Of a stretch of 64,000 nucleotides of DNA, positions 35,403-44,433 are shown piece after piece (within the stretch, counting starts at the first letter, position 1; every line of letters begins with the position of its first letter). Origin of the DNA: Metallosphaera sedula DSM 5348 (GTDB lineage: Archaea; Thermoproteota; Thermoprotei_A; Sulfolobales; Sulfolobaceae); the NCBI RefSeq assembly GCF_000016605.1, contig NC_009440.1:1377789-1441788 (forward strand), given 5' to 3'. Below the pieces are notes generated by a model. It was given only the letters and a program-made list of their open reading frames with translations, was not told the DNA's origin and made no database searches. The translations under genes and the position numbers were made by a program.

Positions 35403-35979
35403 GAGACTACTCACGGGGTTTCAGGAACTCGACAGGATAACCCGAGACGACGAGTTCGTGGAATTCTACTCAACTGATTGGGAACTATTGCGAGTATTCT
35501 ACCATAGGGTCATAGCACTATCGTCCCCTATCCTAGTAGTGGTGGTCTCGGAGAGGGGCGGACTTGATCCAGTCCTGGTGAGGAGATTCCAACGCATATT
35601 CAACGTGACTGGTTCAGTGAAGTTGAGGAGGGCGTTCAAGGCGGAGGACGTGGAACCCACAATAAGGGCCATGGGGGACATGGAGTTGATCGTGATTGAT
35701 CCATATCATCACAGGAACGGGAGGGAATACTCGAAAATAGTTGGGGCACTGAGGGAGAGAAGGGGGAAGCGTTTCCTGTTCAGTTACATGGATAGGCAGA
35801 GAGAGGGGCCAACCTTTGGGCTCCACTCTGCCCACAGCGTAATCAAGCTCGAGAGAACGCGAACCGGTTTCAGGGCAGTGATAATGAAGAGTGTCATCGT
35901 CGATAACGTGGAGATACCCTACGGGCTCTGGGACATTTACGGAAGGGGAGACGAGGGGTTAATGAGGTGGCTTCTTTAG
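35395..35979 (+). CDS. RecA-fold-like partner of Dpo2 without P-loop
   Basis: The 194-residue protein starts at a TTG inside the Dpo2 end (GGATTGGATGA). It shows the alternation of a RecA/RadA core (SPILVVVVSERGG, MELIVIDPYHH as Walker B-like strand) but no Walker A glycine-lysine loop, so ATP hydrolysis is unlikely. In other Sulfolobales such a gene accompanies dpo2. A scaffold or DNA-binding helper for the polymerase is a reasonable inference. No other family recognised. Confidence 0.65.
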   Translation: MDERLLTGFQELDRITRDDEFVEFYSTDWELLRVFYHRVIALSSPILVVVVSERGGLDPVLVRRFQRIFNVTGSVKLRRAFKAEDVEPTIRAMGDMELIVIDPYHHRNGREYSKIVGALRERRGKRFLFSYMDRQREGPTFGLHSAHSVIKLERTRTGFRAVIMKSVIVDNVEIPYGLWDIYGRGDEGLMRWLL

Positions 35980-36482
35980 GACCACGTGACTAGATATTTC
36001 CCCCTGCTGACTATTCTAGGAAATGGGACATCGCGATCCAGGAGATGTATCTCCCCATCCCCCGCCCTAAAGACCAGGGTTTTACCCTTCACCCAGAGGT
36101 TTGCGGTTAAGGCGCACACCACTGCGTCAGCTTCGTCCTTGCTCGGAGAGAGTTGTCTCCAGTCCCATCCAAGTAGTTTGAGGGACGACGTGGGATGGGT
36201 CTCAATTGCCCTTAATTTCCTGGACAATCTTATTCCCCTCTCGGTGAGGCTCGAGATAAAGGAGGGAGGGAAAACCCTCAGACCCCTGGATAGGAGAAGT
36301 CTATCCACTTCCCTATATCCCCTCGCTGACGTGAGGGGTGCGTCTAGGGCAACCACAGTTGCCCCCTTACATTTCTCCAGGATCTCGTCGTCGGTATCGA
36401 GAAAGGATACGGCAATTACATTGTCCTCGATAGTGGCCACTGCCGACTTACGTTTCACTGCCAGGTCTATCCCGCACTCCAT
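35976..36482 (-). CDS. Predicted RNase H-fold nuclease, DUF429-like
   Basis: The 168-residue protein begins with ECGIDLAVKRKSAVATIE, the first strand pair and Asp of an RNase H fold, and carries ALDAPLTSARGYREVDRLL and a final SPSKDEADAVVCALTA, whose acidic residues fit the remaining catalytic positions of COG2410/DUF429 predicted nucleases. Converges on the Dpo2 partner gene with a 4-base overlap of stop codons and begins next to the permease gene. Location next to dpo2 suggests a repair function, which is not proven. Confidence 0.7.
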   Translation of the reverse strand: MECGIDLAVKRKSAVATIEDNVIAVSFLDTDDEILEKCKGATVVALDAPLTSARGYREVDRLLLSRGLRVFPPSFISSLTERGIRLSRKLRAIETHPTSSLKLLGWDWRQLSPSKDEADAVVCALTANLWVKGKTLVFRAGDGEIHLLDRDVPFPRIVSRGKYLVTWS

Positions 36483-37744
36483 TACTCTTCCTCCTTAACC
36501 ATTTCAAGGCTCTCAGCTAGGAGAAAACCTAGAATTATCCAACCCAAGAAGAAGTAAACCACGTACTTCTCTAGCTGAACCAGTGAAATGAGCAGGACCC
36601 AGGCCGAGAAAGCTAGGGAAACAACGGAGAAGGCTATTTCGTGGAGATGCTTCAGGGGCTTTTTCCTTCCCATTCTGGCGAGAGAGACCCCAGCCGCCAT
36701 ATGGATGTAAAGGTTACTCATTCCTGATACCCCTCCAATCAGGCCTAGCGCCACCAGAGGACTGAAGTTCATTGAGAGAAAAGAGAGTGAGAGTATCACC
36801 AACACCGAGATTAGTACCTCGGCCACCTTGGGCTGACCCTTATACTCCCTCGCGAGATAACTGATTAGATGGCCATTTTTGGACATGTTGTAGAGAGTCC
36901 TTGACCCAGCCAACAGGTACGCTATTCCTCCCAGCACAGCATCACTCAGGGCTATGGCGGATATCAGGATACCCCCTACAAGTCCGAACTCTGAGGTGAG
37001 CAACTCAACTAGATTACCCGTGAAACCTAGGGCCGCTAAAGCGTAGAAGAAGAAGGATGCCAATCCACCTCCTATGACTGGAACTAAGAGGGAAATTCTG
37101 CTCACTGTCTTGGAAGCGTTCTCAATCTCCTCGGGGTAGCTGACTATGCTGGAGTAGCCCGATGGTATTCCAATACCGAAAAGTATTGCCTCTGGCAGGT
37201 TCATTGGAAGAGAAGTGGGAATAGGATTATAGAACGCAAACCCAGATCTATACATGAAGAAAATCGAGAGACCTAGGATTGCTATTATCTCCAATATGCC
37301 CACGGCCACTGCGTACTTGGCTGAAAGCTTCACTCCAGCAATAACTATCGTGGAGGCAAGAATTGAAACTATAAGGGTAAGGTATAGGGGACTAATACCT
37401 GTTAACAGGTTAAGTACATAGACCCCACCCATCATCAAGGTACCACCGTAGCTTAACGAGTAAAGAATATACATCCAGCCCGTAGTTATGCCCAAGTTAT
37501 TGGTCAGCGTGTGTAGGGCATAGGTGTAATACCCACCTCCTTTGTTGAATCTCTTTGAAAGTGAATAAACCACTGACGCGTTAGCCATTACCACGAGGGT
37601 AGTAACTATCATCGCGAACCCAGAATGGATACCAACGTAGGAAATCATCACTGTGCCGAACGCCATGAGTGAAATGAAGGGCGATTGTCCGCCAAAGGAC
37701 AGGAAGAACACCTCAGTGGGTGAGATTTTTGGTTTACTGCCCAT
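36482..37744 (-). CDS. APC-family amino acid permease
   Basis: The 420-residue protein has about 12 membrane helices and the APC start KISPTEVFFLSFGGQSPF with later GYSSIVSYPEEIENASKT, a typical substrate-loop region. It likely imports or exchanges amino acids or related compounds. I prefer the ATG at 37744 (MGSKPKISPTEV) over 12 earlier codons. It is the upstream gene of the DUF429-like gene, sharing a base. Substrate unknown. Confidence 0.8.
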   Translation of the reverse strand: MGSKPKISPTEVFFLSFGGQSPFISLMAFGTVMISYVGIHSGFAMIVTTLVVMANASVVYSLSKRFNKGGGYYTYALHTLTNNLGITTGWMYILYSLSYGGTLMMGGVYVLNLLTGISPLYLTLIVSILASTIVIAGVKLSAKYAVAVGILEIIAILGLSIFFMYRSGFAFYNPIPTSLPMNLPEAILFGIGIPSGYSSIVSYPEEIENASKTVSRISLLVPVIGGGLASFFFYALAALGFTGNLVELLTSEFGLVGGILISAIALSDAVLGGIAYLLAGSRTLYNMSKNGHLISYLAREYKGQPKVAEVLISVLVILSLSFLSMNFSPLVALGLIGGVSGMSNLYIHMAAGVSLARMGRKKPLKHLHEIAFSVVSLAFSAWVLLISLVQLEKYVVYFFLGWIILGFLLAESLEMVKEEE

Positions 37745-37866
37745 CGTAACTATTACTGAACGGAAGTATAAATCACGCACTCTTGAACAACTCTAAACAT
37801 AAGAACTCAGATTCACAAACTCCCCTTAAGTTAAACGTTATGTACTAGTATTCTCCTTACTTAATC

Positions 37867-38340
37867 ATGCCACTCGTTGGAGTAATAATGGGAAGCAAGA
37901 GCGACTGGGAAGTCATGAAGGAGGCCGTGGATATCCTGAAAAACTTCGGGGTTAGTTATGAGGTCAAGGTTGTTTCTGCCCATAGAACACCTGAGTTCAT
38001 GATGAAATACGCTAAGGAGGCTCATGAGAGGGGTATAGAGGTTATTATTGCGGGGGCTGGAGGGGCTGCCCATCTCCCTGGTATGGTGGCCTCACTAACC
38101 CATCTCCCCGTTATAGGAGTACCGGTTCCATCGAGGAACCTTAACGGTCTTGATTCCCTTCTTTCGATTGTGCAAATGCCCTACGGCGTCCCCGTTGCGA
38201 CTGTGGCCATCGGAGGGGCAAAGAACGCTGGCCTACTGGCGGTTAGGATACTATCCGTGAAGTACCCTGAGCTGGGAGAGAAGATGAGAAAGTTCATGGA
38301 GGAGATGAGGAATGACGTACTCTCCACGGAACTCGTTTAA
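37867..38340 (+). CDS. purE: N5-carboxyaminoimidazole ribonucleotide mutase
   Basis: The 157-residue protein is the purine biosynthesis enzyme that converts N5-CAIR to CAIR. The substrate loops [22 protein letters not shown] and [18 protein letters not shown] are complete. It overlaps purK by 29 bases, so both are made from one message. Length is normal for class I PurE. Confidence 0.95.
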   Translation: MPLVGVIMGSKSDWEVMKEAVDILKNFGVSYEVKVVSAHRTPEFMMKYAKEAHERGIEVIIAGAGGAAHLPGMVASLTHLPVIGVPVPSRNLNGLDSLLSIVQMPYGVPVATVAIGGAKNAGLLAVRILSVKYPELGEKMRKFMEEMRNDVLSTELV

Positions 38341-39397
38341 GTTCTGTATCCTTGGGGGAGGACAACTTGGCTGGATGATGGTTCTTGAGGGACTGAAGTT
38401 TCCAATCTCCTTCCACGTATACGGAGAGAAAGAGGATCCAGCCTGCAAGATTGCCAACTGCTTCAAGGAAGAGTACAGGAAGGTTATTGAGGAGTGCGAC
38501 GTCGTCACATACGAGTTTGAGCACGTGGATGATAAGCCACTTGAACTAGCTAGGGACCTTAACAAGCTAATGCCTGGAATGAATGCGGTCGAGCTCAAGA
38601 GGGTGAGACATCTAGAGAAGGAATTTCTTAGAAGAGAAGGATTACCGGTACCGCGTTTCGTCACTGTGAGGGGTGGAGATGAGGCACTTAGGGTTCTCAA
38701 GAACGAGTTCAATGGCACGGGAGTTATAAAGAGATCCAAGGGTGGTTACGACGGAAAGGGGCAGTTCTTCGTGAGGGGAGACCCTGAAAAATACTCTTTC
38801 CTTAGGGATGAGAACGATTACTTCGTTGTTGAGGAACTGGTCAACTTCGACTATGAGGCCTCAATAATAGCTGTGAGGAGGGGGAACGAGTTCAGGGCCT
38901 ATCCTCCGACGTTCAATTACAACGAGAAGGGAATCCTCGTCTATAATTACGGGCCCTTCGGTAACGAGGAGATGGTGAAGATTGCCGAGGAACTCACGAG
39001 AAAGTTAAACTACACTGGCGTAATAGGAATAGAGTTCTTCGTTAAGGATGGAAAGGTTCTCATCAACGAGTTTGCTCCCAGGGTTCATAACACGGGCCAT
39101 TACACCTTGGACGGAGCTGAGGTATCCCAGTTTGAACAACACGTTAGGGCCCTGGCTGGATTGGAACTAGGGAGTACCAAAGTGCTTACCTTCTCGGGGA
39201 TGATAAACATACTGGGCATAGCCTCTCCTCCCATGGAGATCCTAAAGCTCGGAACCCTATACTGGTATGGAAAAAGCGAGGCTAGGAAGAGGAGGAAGAT
39301 GGGGCACGTGAACGTTCTAGGAGATGATCTGGCTGAAGTTAAGGAAAAGATTGAAAATGTTATGAATATATTATATCCCAATGGGCCTGATCTATGA
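38312..39397 (+). CDS. purK: N5-carboxyaminoimidazole ribonucleotide synthase
   Basis: The 361-residue ATP-grasp enzyme makes N5-CAIR from AIR, bicarbonate and ATP. It shows [12 protein letters not shown] at the N-terminus, the ATP-grasp loop [12 protein letters not shown] and the metal-binding [26 protein letters not shown]. It overlaps purE at its start and the ModE-like gene by 4 bases at its end. Confidence 0.95.
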   Translation: MTYSPRNSFKFCILGGGQLGWMMVLEGLKFPISFHVYGEKEDPACKIANCFKEEYRKVIEECDVVTYEFEHVDDKPLELARDLNKLMPGMNAVELKRVRHLEKEFLRREGLPVPRFVTVRGGDEALRVLKNEFNGTGVIKRSKGGYDGKGQFFVRGDPEKYSFLRDENDYFVVEELVNFDYEASIIAVRRGNEFRAYPPTFNYNEKGILVYNYGPFGNEEMVKIAEELTRKLNYTGVIGIEFFVKDGKVLINEFAPRVHNTGHYTLDGAEVSQFEQHVRALAGLELGSTKVLTFSGMINILGIASPPMEILKLGTLYWYGKSEARKRRKMGHVNVLGDDLAEVKEKIENVMNILYPNGPDL

Positions 39398-39729
39398 AGT
39401 TTAATTTCAAGATCTGGATTGAGGACGATGAGGGAAAACCTGTGATGGGAAAGGGCGGAGTTGCCCTGGTCAAGGCAATTGTGGACTCAGGCTCCATAGC
39501 CAAAGCCTCAGAGGAGATGAAGGTATCGTATAAGTTTGCGTGGCAATACGTCAGGAGGATCAATGGGGAAATCGGTGGAATACAGATGAAGAAGGGAGGG
39601 AAGAACGCGGGTGGAACGAATATTGATCCCAAGGTGATCAAGGCCGTAAGAATTTACGAACAGGCGCAGGAGGAGGTCAGAAGAGTCCTAGAAAAGTATT
39701 CGAAAATGCTGGAGGAGGAAATGGGTTAA
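39394..39729 (+). CDS. ModE-like winged-helix regulator (N-terminal domain only)
   Basis: The 111-residue protein corresponds to the DNA-binding domain of ModE ([20 protein letters not shown], then [15 protein letters not shown] as recognition helix), ending in a basic-acidic helix. The molybdate-binding TOBE domains are absent, so it senses something else or depends on partners. It is coupled to purK through a 4-base overlap although no purine link is known for this family. A formate-dehydrogenase-like molybdoenzyme lies 9 kb away. Confidence 0.75.
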   Translation: MKFNFKIWIEDDEGKPVMGKGGVALVKAIVDSGSIAKASEEMKVSYKFAWQYVRRINGEIGGIQMKKGGKNAGGTNIDPKVIKAVRIYEQAQEEVRRVLEKYSKMLEEEMG

Positions 39730-39750
39730 CGCGTATCGCAACTTGTGTTT

Positions 39751-40437
39751 TTATCTTTCCTCAAGCGCCCTTATTGCCCCATTTACGAAATCAAGGAGAA
39801 CCTTTTGGGGTTCCTTTGCCTTCATGATGGCACTGGCAGCTCCAACTCCATCAGAGCCCAACTTCATTGCAACATATACATCCTCACCTGAAGTGATACC
39901 TGCGCCCGCAATGAGGTAAACTCCCTGCACCTTTCTTATCTCGTCCACTGCGCTCGTTATGACCTCTGGTCTAGCCTTGGACACAGACACGCCCGTGCCT
40001 ATTAACTCGGGTGGTTCCACCAAAACTGCTGTGGGTTTAAGAAGAGCCATGGGAGCAACCAGTTCATATCTATCCACGCAGATCACTGATTCTAGACCCA
40101 ACTTTTTCATCCTCTTTAGGGCGTCGTCCATCTCGTCCATCCTTACCCTCCTTTCACTATGATTTAGTAAGCTTCCCTTGGCCCCAGCGTCCTTTATCAG
40201 CTCTGGCGTCACCGCTCCCGTATGGGCACCTTCGGGAACCCCATCCACATGCTGGGCATATACGGGTATTGTGACCGACTCGGCCACTCTAGTTATCATA
40301 GTGGCTGGGACCGCAATGATTATCTCAGTTGACGTCTCCAGTGCAACCTTCTCAACAATCTTGGCCATTTCCAGACCTCTTCTGCCGTAAGAGGTTTCGT
40401 AGACCTTAAAGTTCACAAGGATGATTGGAACTTTCAT
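39751..40437 (-). CDS. tpiA: Triosephosphate isomerase
   Basis: The 228-residue archaeal-type enzyme interconverts dihydroxyacetone phosphate and glyceraldehyde 3-phosphate. Visible residues are Lys in LVNFKVYE, His-Ser-Glu in LLNHSERRV, the catalytic Glu in [12 protein letters not shown] and the phosphate loop AGITSGEDV. It is divergent from PEP carboxykinase, which suits gluconeogenic flux from the 3HP/4HB cycle. A TATA-like AGTTTTAAATT box lies about 24 bases before its start. Confidence 0.93.
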   Translation of the reverse strand: MKVPIILVNFKVYETSYGRRGLEMAKIVEKVALETSTEIIIAVPATMITRVAESVTIPVYAQHVDGVPEGAHTGAVTPELIKDAGAKGSLLNHSERRVRMDEMDDALKRMKKLGLESVICVDRYELVAPMALLKPTAVLVEPPELIGTGVSVSKARPEVITSAVDEIRKVQGVYLIAGAGITSGEDVYVAMKLGSDGVGAASAIMKAKEPQKVLLDFVNGAIRALEER

Positions 40438-40580
40438 GGATAGAGGAGAACTAGTTTTAAATTAAGTTTTGTTGTCTAAACTCCCCTAAAGTCTACACGT
40501 AGAATATGAACTCACTAGCTCCTAAGGACTCACGATCATATAAACTTTTCATGTTTAAAGAATTTAAGTAAGGATTTCGC
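40438..40580. promoter_or_regulatory. Divergent promoter of tpiA and pckG
   Basis: The 143-base spacer contains AGTTTTAAATT (about 40455-40465) for tpiA on the minus strand and ATGTTTAAAG (about 40550-40559) for pckG on the plus strand, each 24-26 bases from its start codon. I see no clear operator. Confidence 0.45.
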
Positions 40581-42404
40581 ATGGTTAATATGGAAGTTTT
40601 TCCCGAATCATTAAGGGGGAGACTCTCTTCTTCAATGTTAAGCAAATTAAATCAGCTTAATAATAATTACCTTGTTACCTTTTTATCTAGCATAGTAGAA
40701 TTATGTGAACCAGATAGCGTTTATCTAGTGGAGGGAACTGGGGAGGACTTGGAATACGTGAAGAGGAGGGCCTTGGAAAACGGAGAGGAGATACCCCTGC
40801 GTAACAGAAACCACACAATTCACTTCGACCACCCTCTGGATCAGGCACGGGCCAGGGAGGACACATTTATTCTGAGCGGAAAGATTCCCTTCGTGAACAC
40901 TAAGCCCAAAGAGGAGGGACTGAAGGAAGTTCTGGGAATCCTCAAGGGGTCCATGCGGAACAGAGAAATGTTTGTGGGTTTCTACTCGCTGGGCCCGGTT
41001 AACTCGAAGCATAGAATCCTTGCTGTTCAGGTCACCGACTCGGCTTATGTGATACACAGCGAACTGATGCTATACAGGAGTGCCTTCAAGGAATTCCGCG
41101 GTAACGTAAATTTCCTGAGGTTTGTTCACTCTAAGGGAACGCAGGACATCAAGAAAAGGAGGATAGCCATAGATCTTGATGGGACAGTTTACAGCGTCAA
41201 CACAACTTACGCTGGAAACAGTGTGGGACTCAAGAAGCTGGCACTGAGGTTGACCCTGAACATGGCAGTTAAGGAGGGGTGGCTCTCTGAACACATGGCT
41301 ATCATAGGAATTGATGGTGAGAGGACACACTACATTACTGCATCCTTCCCCTCAGGCTCGGGTAAGACCAGCACCTCCATGTTGGGCAAGTTGATAAGTG
41401 ACGATCTGGCCTTCATTAGGAACGTGGAGGGAAGCCCAAGGGCGTGGAACCCTGAGTCGGGAGTTTTCGGTATAATTCACGGAATCAATTCCAGAGACGA
41501 TCCCATAATCTGGGAAGTCCTACATCAAAACGACGAAGTAATTTTCTCCAATGTGCTGTTGAAACCGGACGGTACGGTTTACTGGGAGGGGAGTGGAGAA
41601 CCTGAACCTGAAAAGGGAGTAAATTTCGCCGGGGAATGGTGGAAGGGGAAGAAAGACGAGAATGGGAAACCCATCCCAGCAAGTCACCCCAACGCTAGGT
41701 TCACAGTTAGGCTCACATCATTTAGAAACCTTGATCCGAGATATGAGGATCCTAAAGGAGTTGAAGTTGAGGCCATGATATTTGGGGTCAAGGATTACAA
41801 CACACTTGTCCCCATAGCCGAGGCATTTGATTGGGGCCATGGAGTCATAACCATGGGAGCTTCCATGGAGTCAGCCAGAACCAGCGCTGTTCTAGGGAAG
41901 TCTGACGAGATGGAGTTCAATCCCATGGCACTCTTAGACTTCATTTCGGTGTCGCTGGGTAAATACCTTAGTAACTACCTTGATTTTGGAAAGAGATTGA
42001 GCAAGACTCCCAGGATATACAGCGCTAACTACTTCCTGAAGGACGAGAAGGGTTTCCTGAACAGCAAGGAGGATAAGAGGGTATGGTTGAGGTGGATAGC
42101 AGACAGACTTGAGGGAAAGGCTGACTCTATACGGACCCCCATTGGTTACATTCCCACATATGACGATCTATTCAGGTTGTTCTCACAGGTGCTGGGTAAG
42201 GGTTATTCGAGGGAAAGCTATGAGGCCCAATTCACTATCAGGCTCAAGGGGTATAAGGAGAAGTTCAAGAGAATCAAGGACATCTATCTGAGCATAGAGG
42301 ATACGCCTAGCGAGGTCATAGAGATACTGGACAGGCAATTGCTAGAGATTGACAAGTCCATGAGAAAGTTTGGTGAAAGGGTTACCCCATCCCAGCTTGA
42401 ATGA
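40581..42404 (+). CDS. pckG: Phosphoenolpyruvate carboxykinase (GTP)
   Basis: The 607-residue enzyme converts oxaloacetate and GTP to PEP, CO2 and GDP. It has the kinase loop [13 protein letters not shown] and the metal-binding DDLAFIR motif that follows, plus the long N-terminal domain of the GTP class. It is a separate gene, divergent from tpiA. In the 3HP/4HB organism it starts gluconeogenesis from cycle-derived succinyl-CoA/oxaloacetate and works against pyruvate kinase. Length is typical of the GTP-dependent family. Confidence 0.93.
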   Translation: MVNMEVFPESLRGRLSSSMLSKLNQLNNNYLVTFLSSIVELCEPDSVYLVEGTGEDLEYVKRRALENGEEIPLRNRNHTIHFDHPLDQARAREDTFILSGKIPFVNTKPKEEGLKEVLGILKGSMRNREMFVGFYSLGPVNSKHRILAVQVTDSAYVIHSELMLYRSAFKEFRGNVNFLRFVHSKGTQDIKKRRIAIDLDGTVYSVNTTYAGNSVGLKKLALRLTLNMAVKEGWLSEHMAIIGIDGERTHYITASFPSGSGKTSTSMLGKLISDDLAFIRNVEGSPRAWNPESGVFGIIHGINSRDDPIIWEVLHQNDEVIFSNVLLKPDGTVYWEGSGEPEPEKGVNFAGEWWKGKKDENGKPIPASHPNARFTVRLTSFRNLDPRYEDPKGVEVEAMIFGVKDYNTLVPIAEAFDWGHGVITMGASMESARTSAVLGKSDEMEFNPMALLDFISVSLGKYLSNYLDFGKRLSKTPRIYSANYFLKDEKGFLNSKEDKRVWLRWIADRLEGKADSIRTPIGYIPTYDDLFRLFSQVLGKGYSRESYEAQFTIRLKGYKEKFKRIKDIYLSIEDTPSEVIEILDRQLLEIDKSMRKFGERVTPSQLE

Positions 42405-42406
42405 GT

Positions 42407-43558
42407 TCAGTTTTCTATCTCGAGGATCTCTCTGTGAAGCAGGTGAATTAACCCTTCCCCGCCAATGAGTACTAGACCAAGTCCAACCAACGTAAATAGC
42501 CCTACAGGAAGAAGGAAGGGTATCGTCTCCAGCACTCCCACCCTCGCAACATTGGTCATTAACTCGTCAACGCCCAATATACTTGTTAAATAGTCATCCC
42601 CTGCTCCCTTCCTAAGTGCTCTGAACCACATTATCTCGAGATTAGCATCGGCGAAGGTCAAGGCGAACATGGAATAGAGGAGGGCCCACGGTGTGTGGAG
42701 GAGAAGAGGAGGAAAGAGTGAAACCTTGAGTACCAAGTTGATTATGTCCATCACGGCTGAACTCTTTAACTTTGTGACAACGTAGGACCCGGAAAGTATT
42801 CCTAGATAAAAGGCAGCCTGAGCTAGGCTGTAAAAGATCTCCGTGCCTCCCTCAAGCGAAACCAGGAGAGGAGTGTAGTTAACTAGAAAGGAGATTGCTC
42901 CCTGATCAATAGCTAAACCCAGTATGGCTCCCCTAGCCTCAGACTTGGAGAGAAATAACCTGAACCCTGTGAGGAGATTCACGTCTTTCTTTCCTTGATT
43001 TATCTTTAGGTTACGTATTAGGGGAAGAGAGACGGCTAGGGCTGTGGCTGAGATTAAGAGTACGTATGGGCCTAACACGTTGAGGAGAAAGGGCCAGGCC
43101 AAGGTACCGGCCAAGGTTGACGGTTCCTTGAATGACCTGTTTATGAAGATTGCTCTTGACATCATTTCCCTGGGAACCATTGTCACAATTGACGCCGAAC
43201 CAGTCTGAGTAGTTATCTCGGAGTTGAAGGCCCTCGCATACACGACCAATATTCCCAGTAAATACGCGTGAAAACCCATGAGGAGAGCCAGAGCGACAAG
43301 AAAACCTGGTGATATGGCCTTGGTCAGGAAAATAACTCTTCCCCTGTCGTATCGATCCCCCAGATACCCAGCAAGCGGAGAGACTGCAATCCTTGCTATG
43401 ACCCTTGAGGAGGCTACCAGCGAGTAGAGGAGAAGATTGTGCAAGTTTAGATAAAATAGCCACATCACGGTCATTTCGCTTAGCGGAAAGACCCCAGACG
43501 TGATCGCGTTATTAATGACAAACCTCTTGAAGTCAGGATAGTCTAGGGGTGATGGCAT
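42407..43558 (-). CDS. MFS transporter
   Basis: The 383-residue protein has about 11-12 membrane segments and the loop GYLGDRYDRGRVIFLTK, the MFS signature between helices 2 and 3. I take the ATG at 43558 (MPSPLDYPDF). The substrate is unknown. It converges on pckG with a 2-base gap and follows the MBL hydrolase gene on the same strand. Confidence 0.78.
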   Translation of the reverse strand: MPSPLDYPDFKRFVINNAITSGVFPLSEMTVMWLFYLNLHNLLLYSLVASSRVIARIAVSPLAGYLGDRYDRGRVIFLTKAISPGFLVALALLMGFHAYLLGILVVYARAFNSEITTQTGSASIVTMVPREMMSRAIFINRSFKEPSTLAGTLAWPFLLNVLGPYVLLISATALAVSLPLIRNLKINQGKKDVNLLTGFRLFLSKSEARGAILGLAIDQGAISFLVNYTPLLVSLEGGTEIFYSLAQAAFYLGILSGSYVVTKLKSSAVMDIINLVLKVSLFPPLLLHTPWALLYSMFALTFADANLEIMWFRALRKGAGDDYLTSILGVDELMTNVARVGVLETIPFLLPVGLFTLVGLGLVLIGGEGLIHLLHREILEIEN

Positions 43559-43615
43559 CACAAATAGAGAAAACAAACAATTTTAAGCCTTTTCCTGTTA
43601 GATTTAAGAAAAGGA

Positions 43616-44395
43616 TCATGGGTTTGAGGAGCTATCCAGTGAACTATAGGCCTCCTCCAGCCCCTTGTAATTTACCTCTAGGTGTTTGCTCAATATTTGC
43701 TCCGCTATCCCCCCTAGGTCCACGTTAACCTTGTAGTTCCTGCTTAATATCTGGTTCAGGTGCTCTTGAAGATGCGATGGGGAAACTAGACCACCATGAG
43801 CTAGTCCTACAGCTCTAGGATAGAGAGACATCTGGAGCCTTAGGCTTTCTAGGTAGCTCTTTAGGTCAAGTGGCGGAGGTGTTGTGGGAATAGGAACTCC
43901 ATTATACCTTCCTCCAGCCGAGTCCCCGGAGTAGAGAATACCGTCTATGAACACTGATATGTGATGTCTTGCGTGACCCGGGGTGTAGATGATCTTCATT
44001 TTCCTTTCTCCAAGGTCAATCTCCTCCCCTCCCTTAACCTCAAGGAAGTTAGCCTCCGTTGGCGCAACTTCCCCGTAAATTTCCGCCACCTCTCCTAACA
44101 CGAGTTTTGCATCCCTATTGATCTTCGTGGGATCTCTTAGGTACTTGGAATAGCCCTGGTAAACTATGACTTTTGACTTATACCTCTGGACTATCTCTGA
44201 GAGGGCTCCCACGTGATCTATATGAAGGTGAGTGACCACAACATAATCTAGCTTGTCTAGAAAGCTAGCGTCCATGACAGAATTCGCTACACCCGCATCT
44301 ATCATGACGTTCATCTTATCGCATACCACAAAGGAGTAAACGGCCTCGGGGAACTCTCCAGGACCTGAAGGTATAGCATGTATGCCAGAACACAT
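43616..44395 (-). CDS. Metallo-beta-lactamase fold hydrolase
   Basis: The 259-residue protein carries the metal motif VVTHLHIDHVGAL (HxHxDH), YTPGHARHHISVF and YSGDSAGG, and ends with a histidine-containing GLAHGGLVSPS region. This is the glyoxalase II-like class of MBL hydrolases that cleave thioesters or related esters. Substrate unknown. A single gene between two transporter genes on the same strand. Confidence 0.83.
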   Translation of the reverse strand: MCSGIHAIPSGPGEFPEAVYSFVVCDKMNVMIDAGVANSVMDASFLDKLDYVVVTHLHIDHVGALSEIVQRYKSKVIVYQGYSKYLRDPTKINRDAKLVLGEVAEIYGEVAPTEANFLEVKGGEEIDLGERKMKIIYTPGHARHHISVFIDGILYSGDSAGGRYNGVPIPTTPPPLDLKSYLESLRLQMSLYPRAVGLAHGGLVSPSHLQEHLNQILSRNYKVNVDLGGIAEQILSKHLEVNYKGLEEAYSSLDSSSNP

Positions 44396-44433
44396 GAAGA
44401 AGAAATGGAATAGAAAGGATAAAAAAGAATCTA

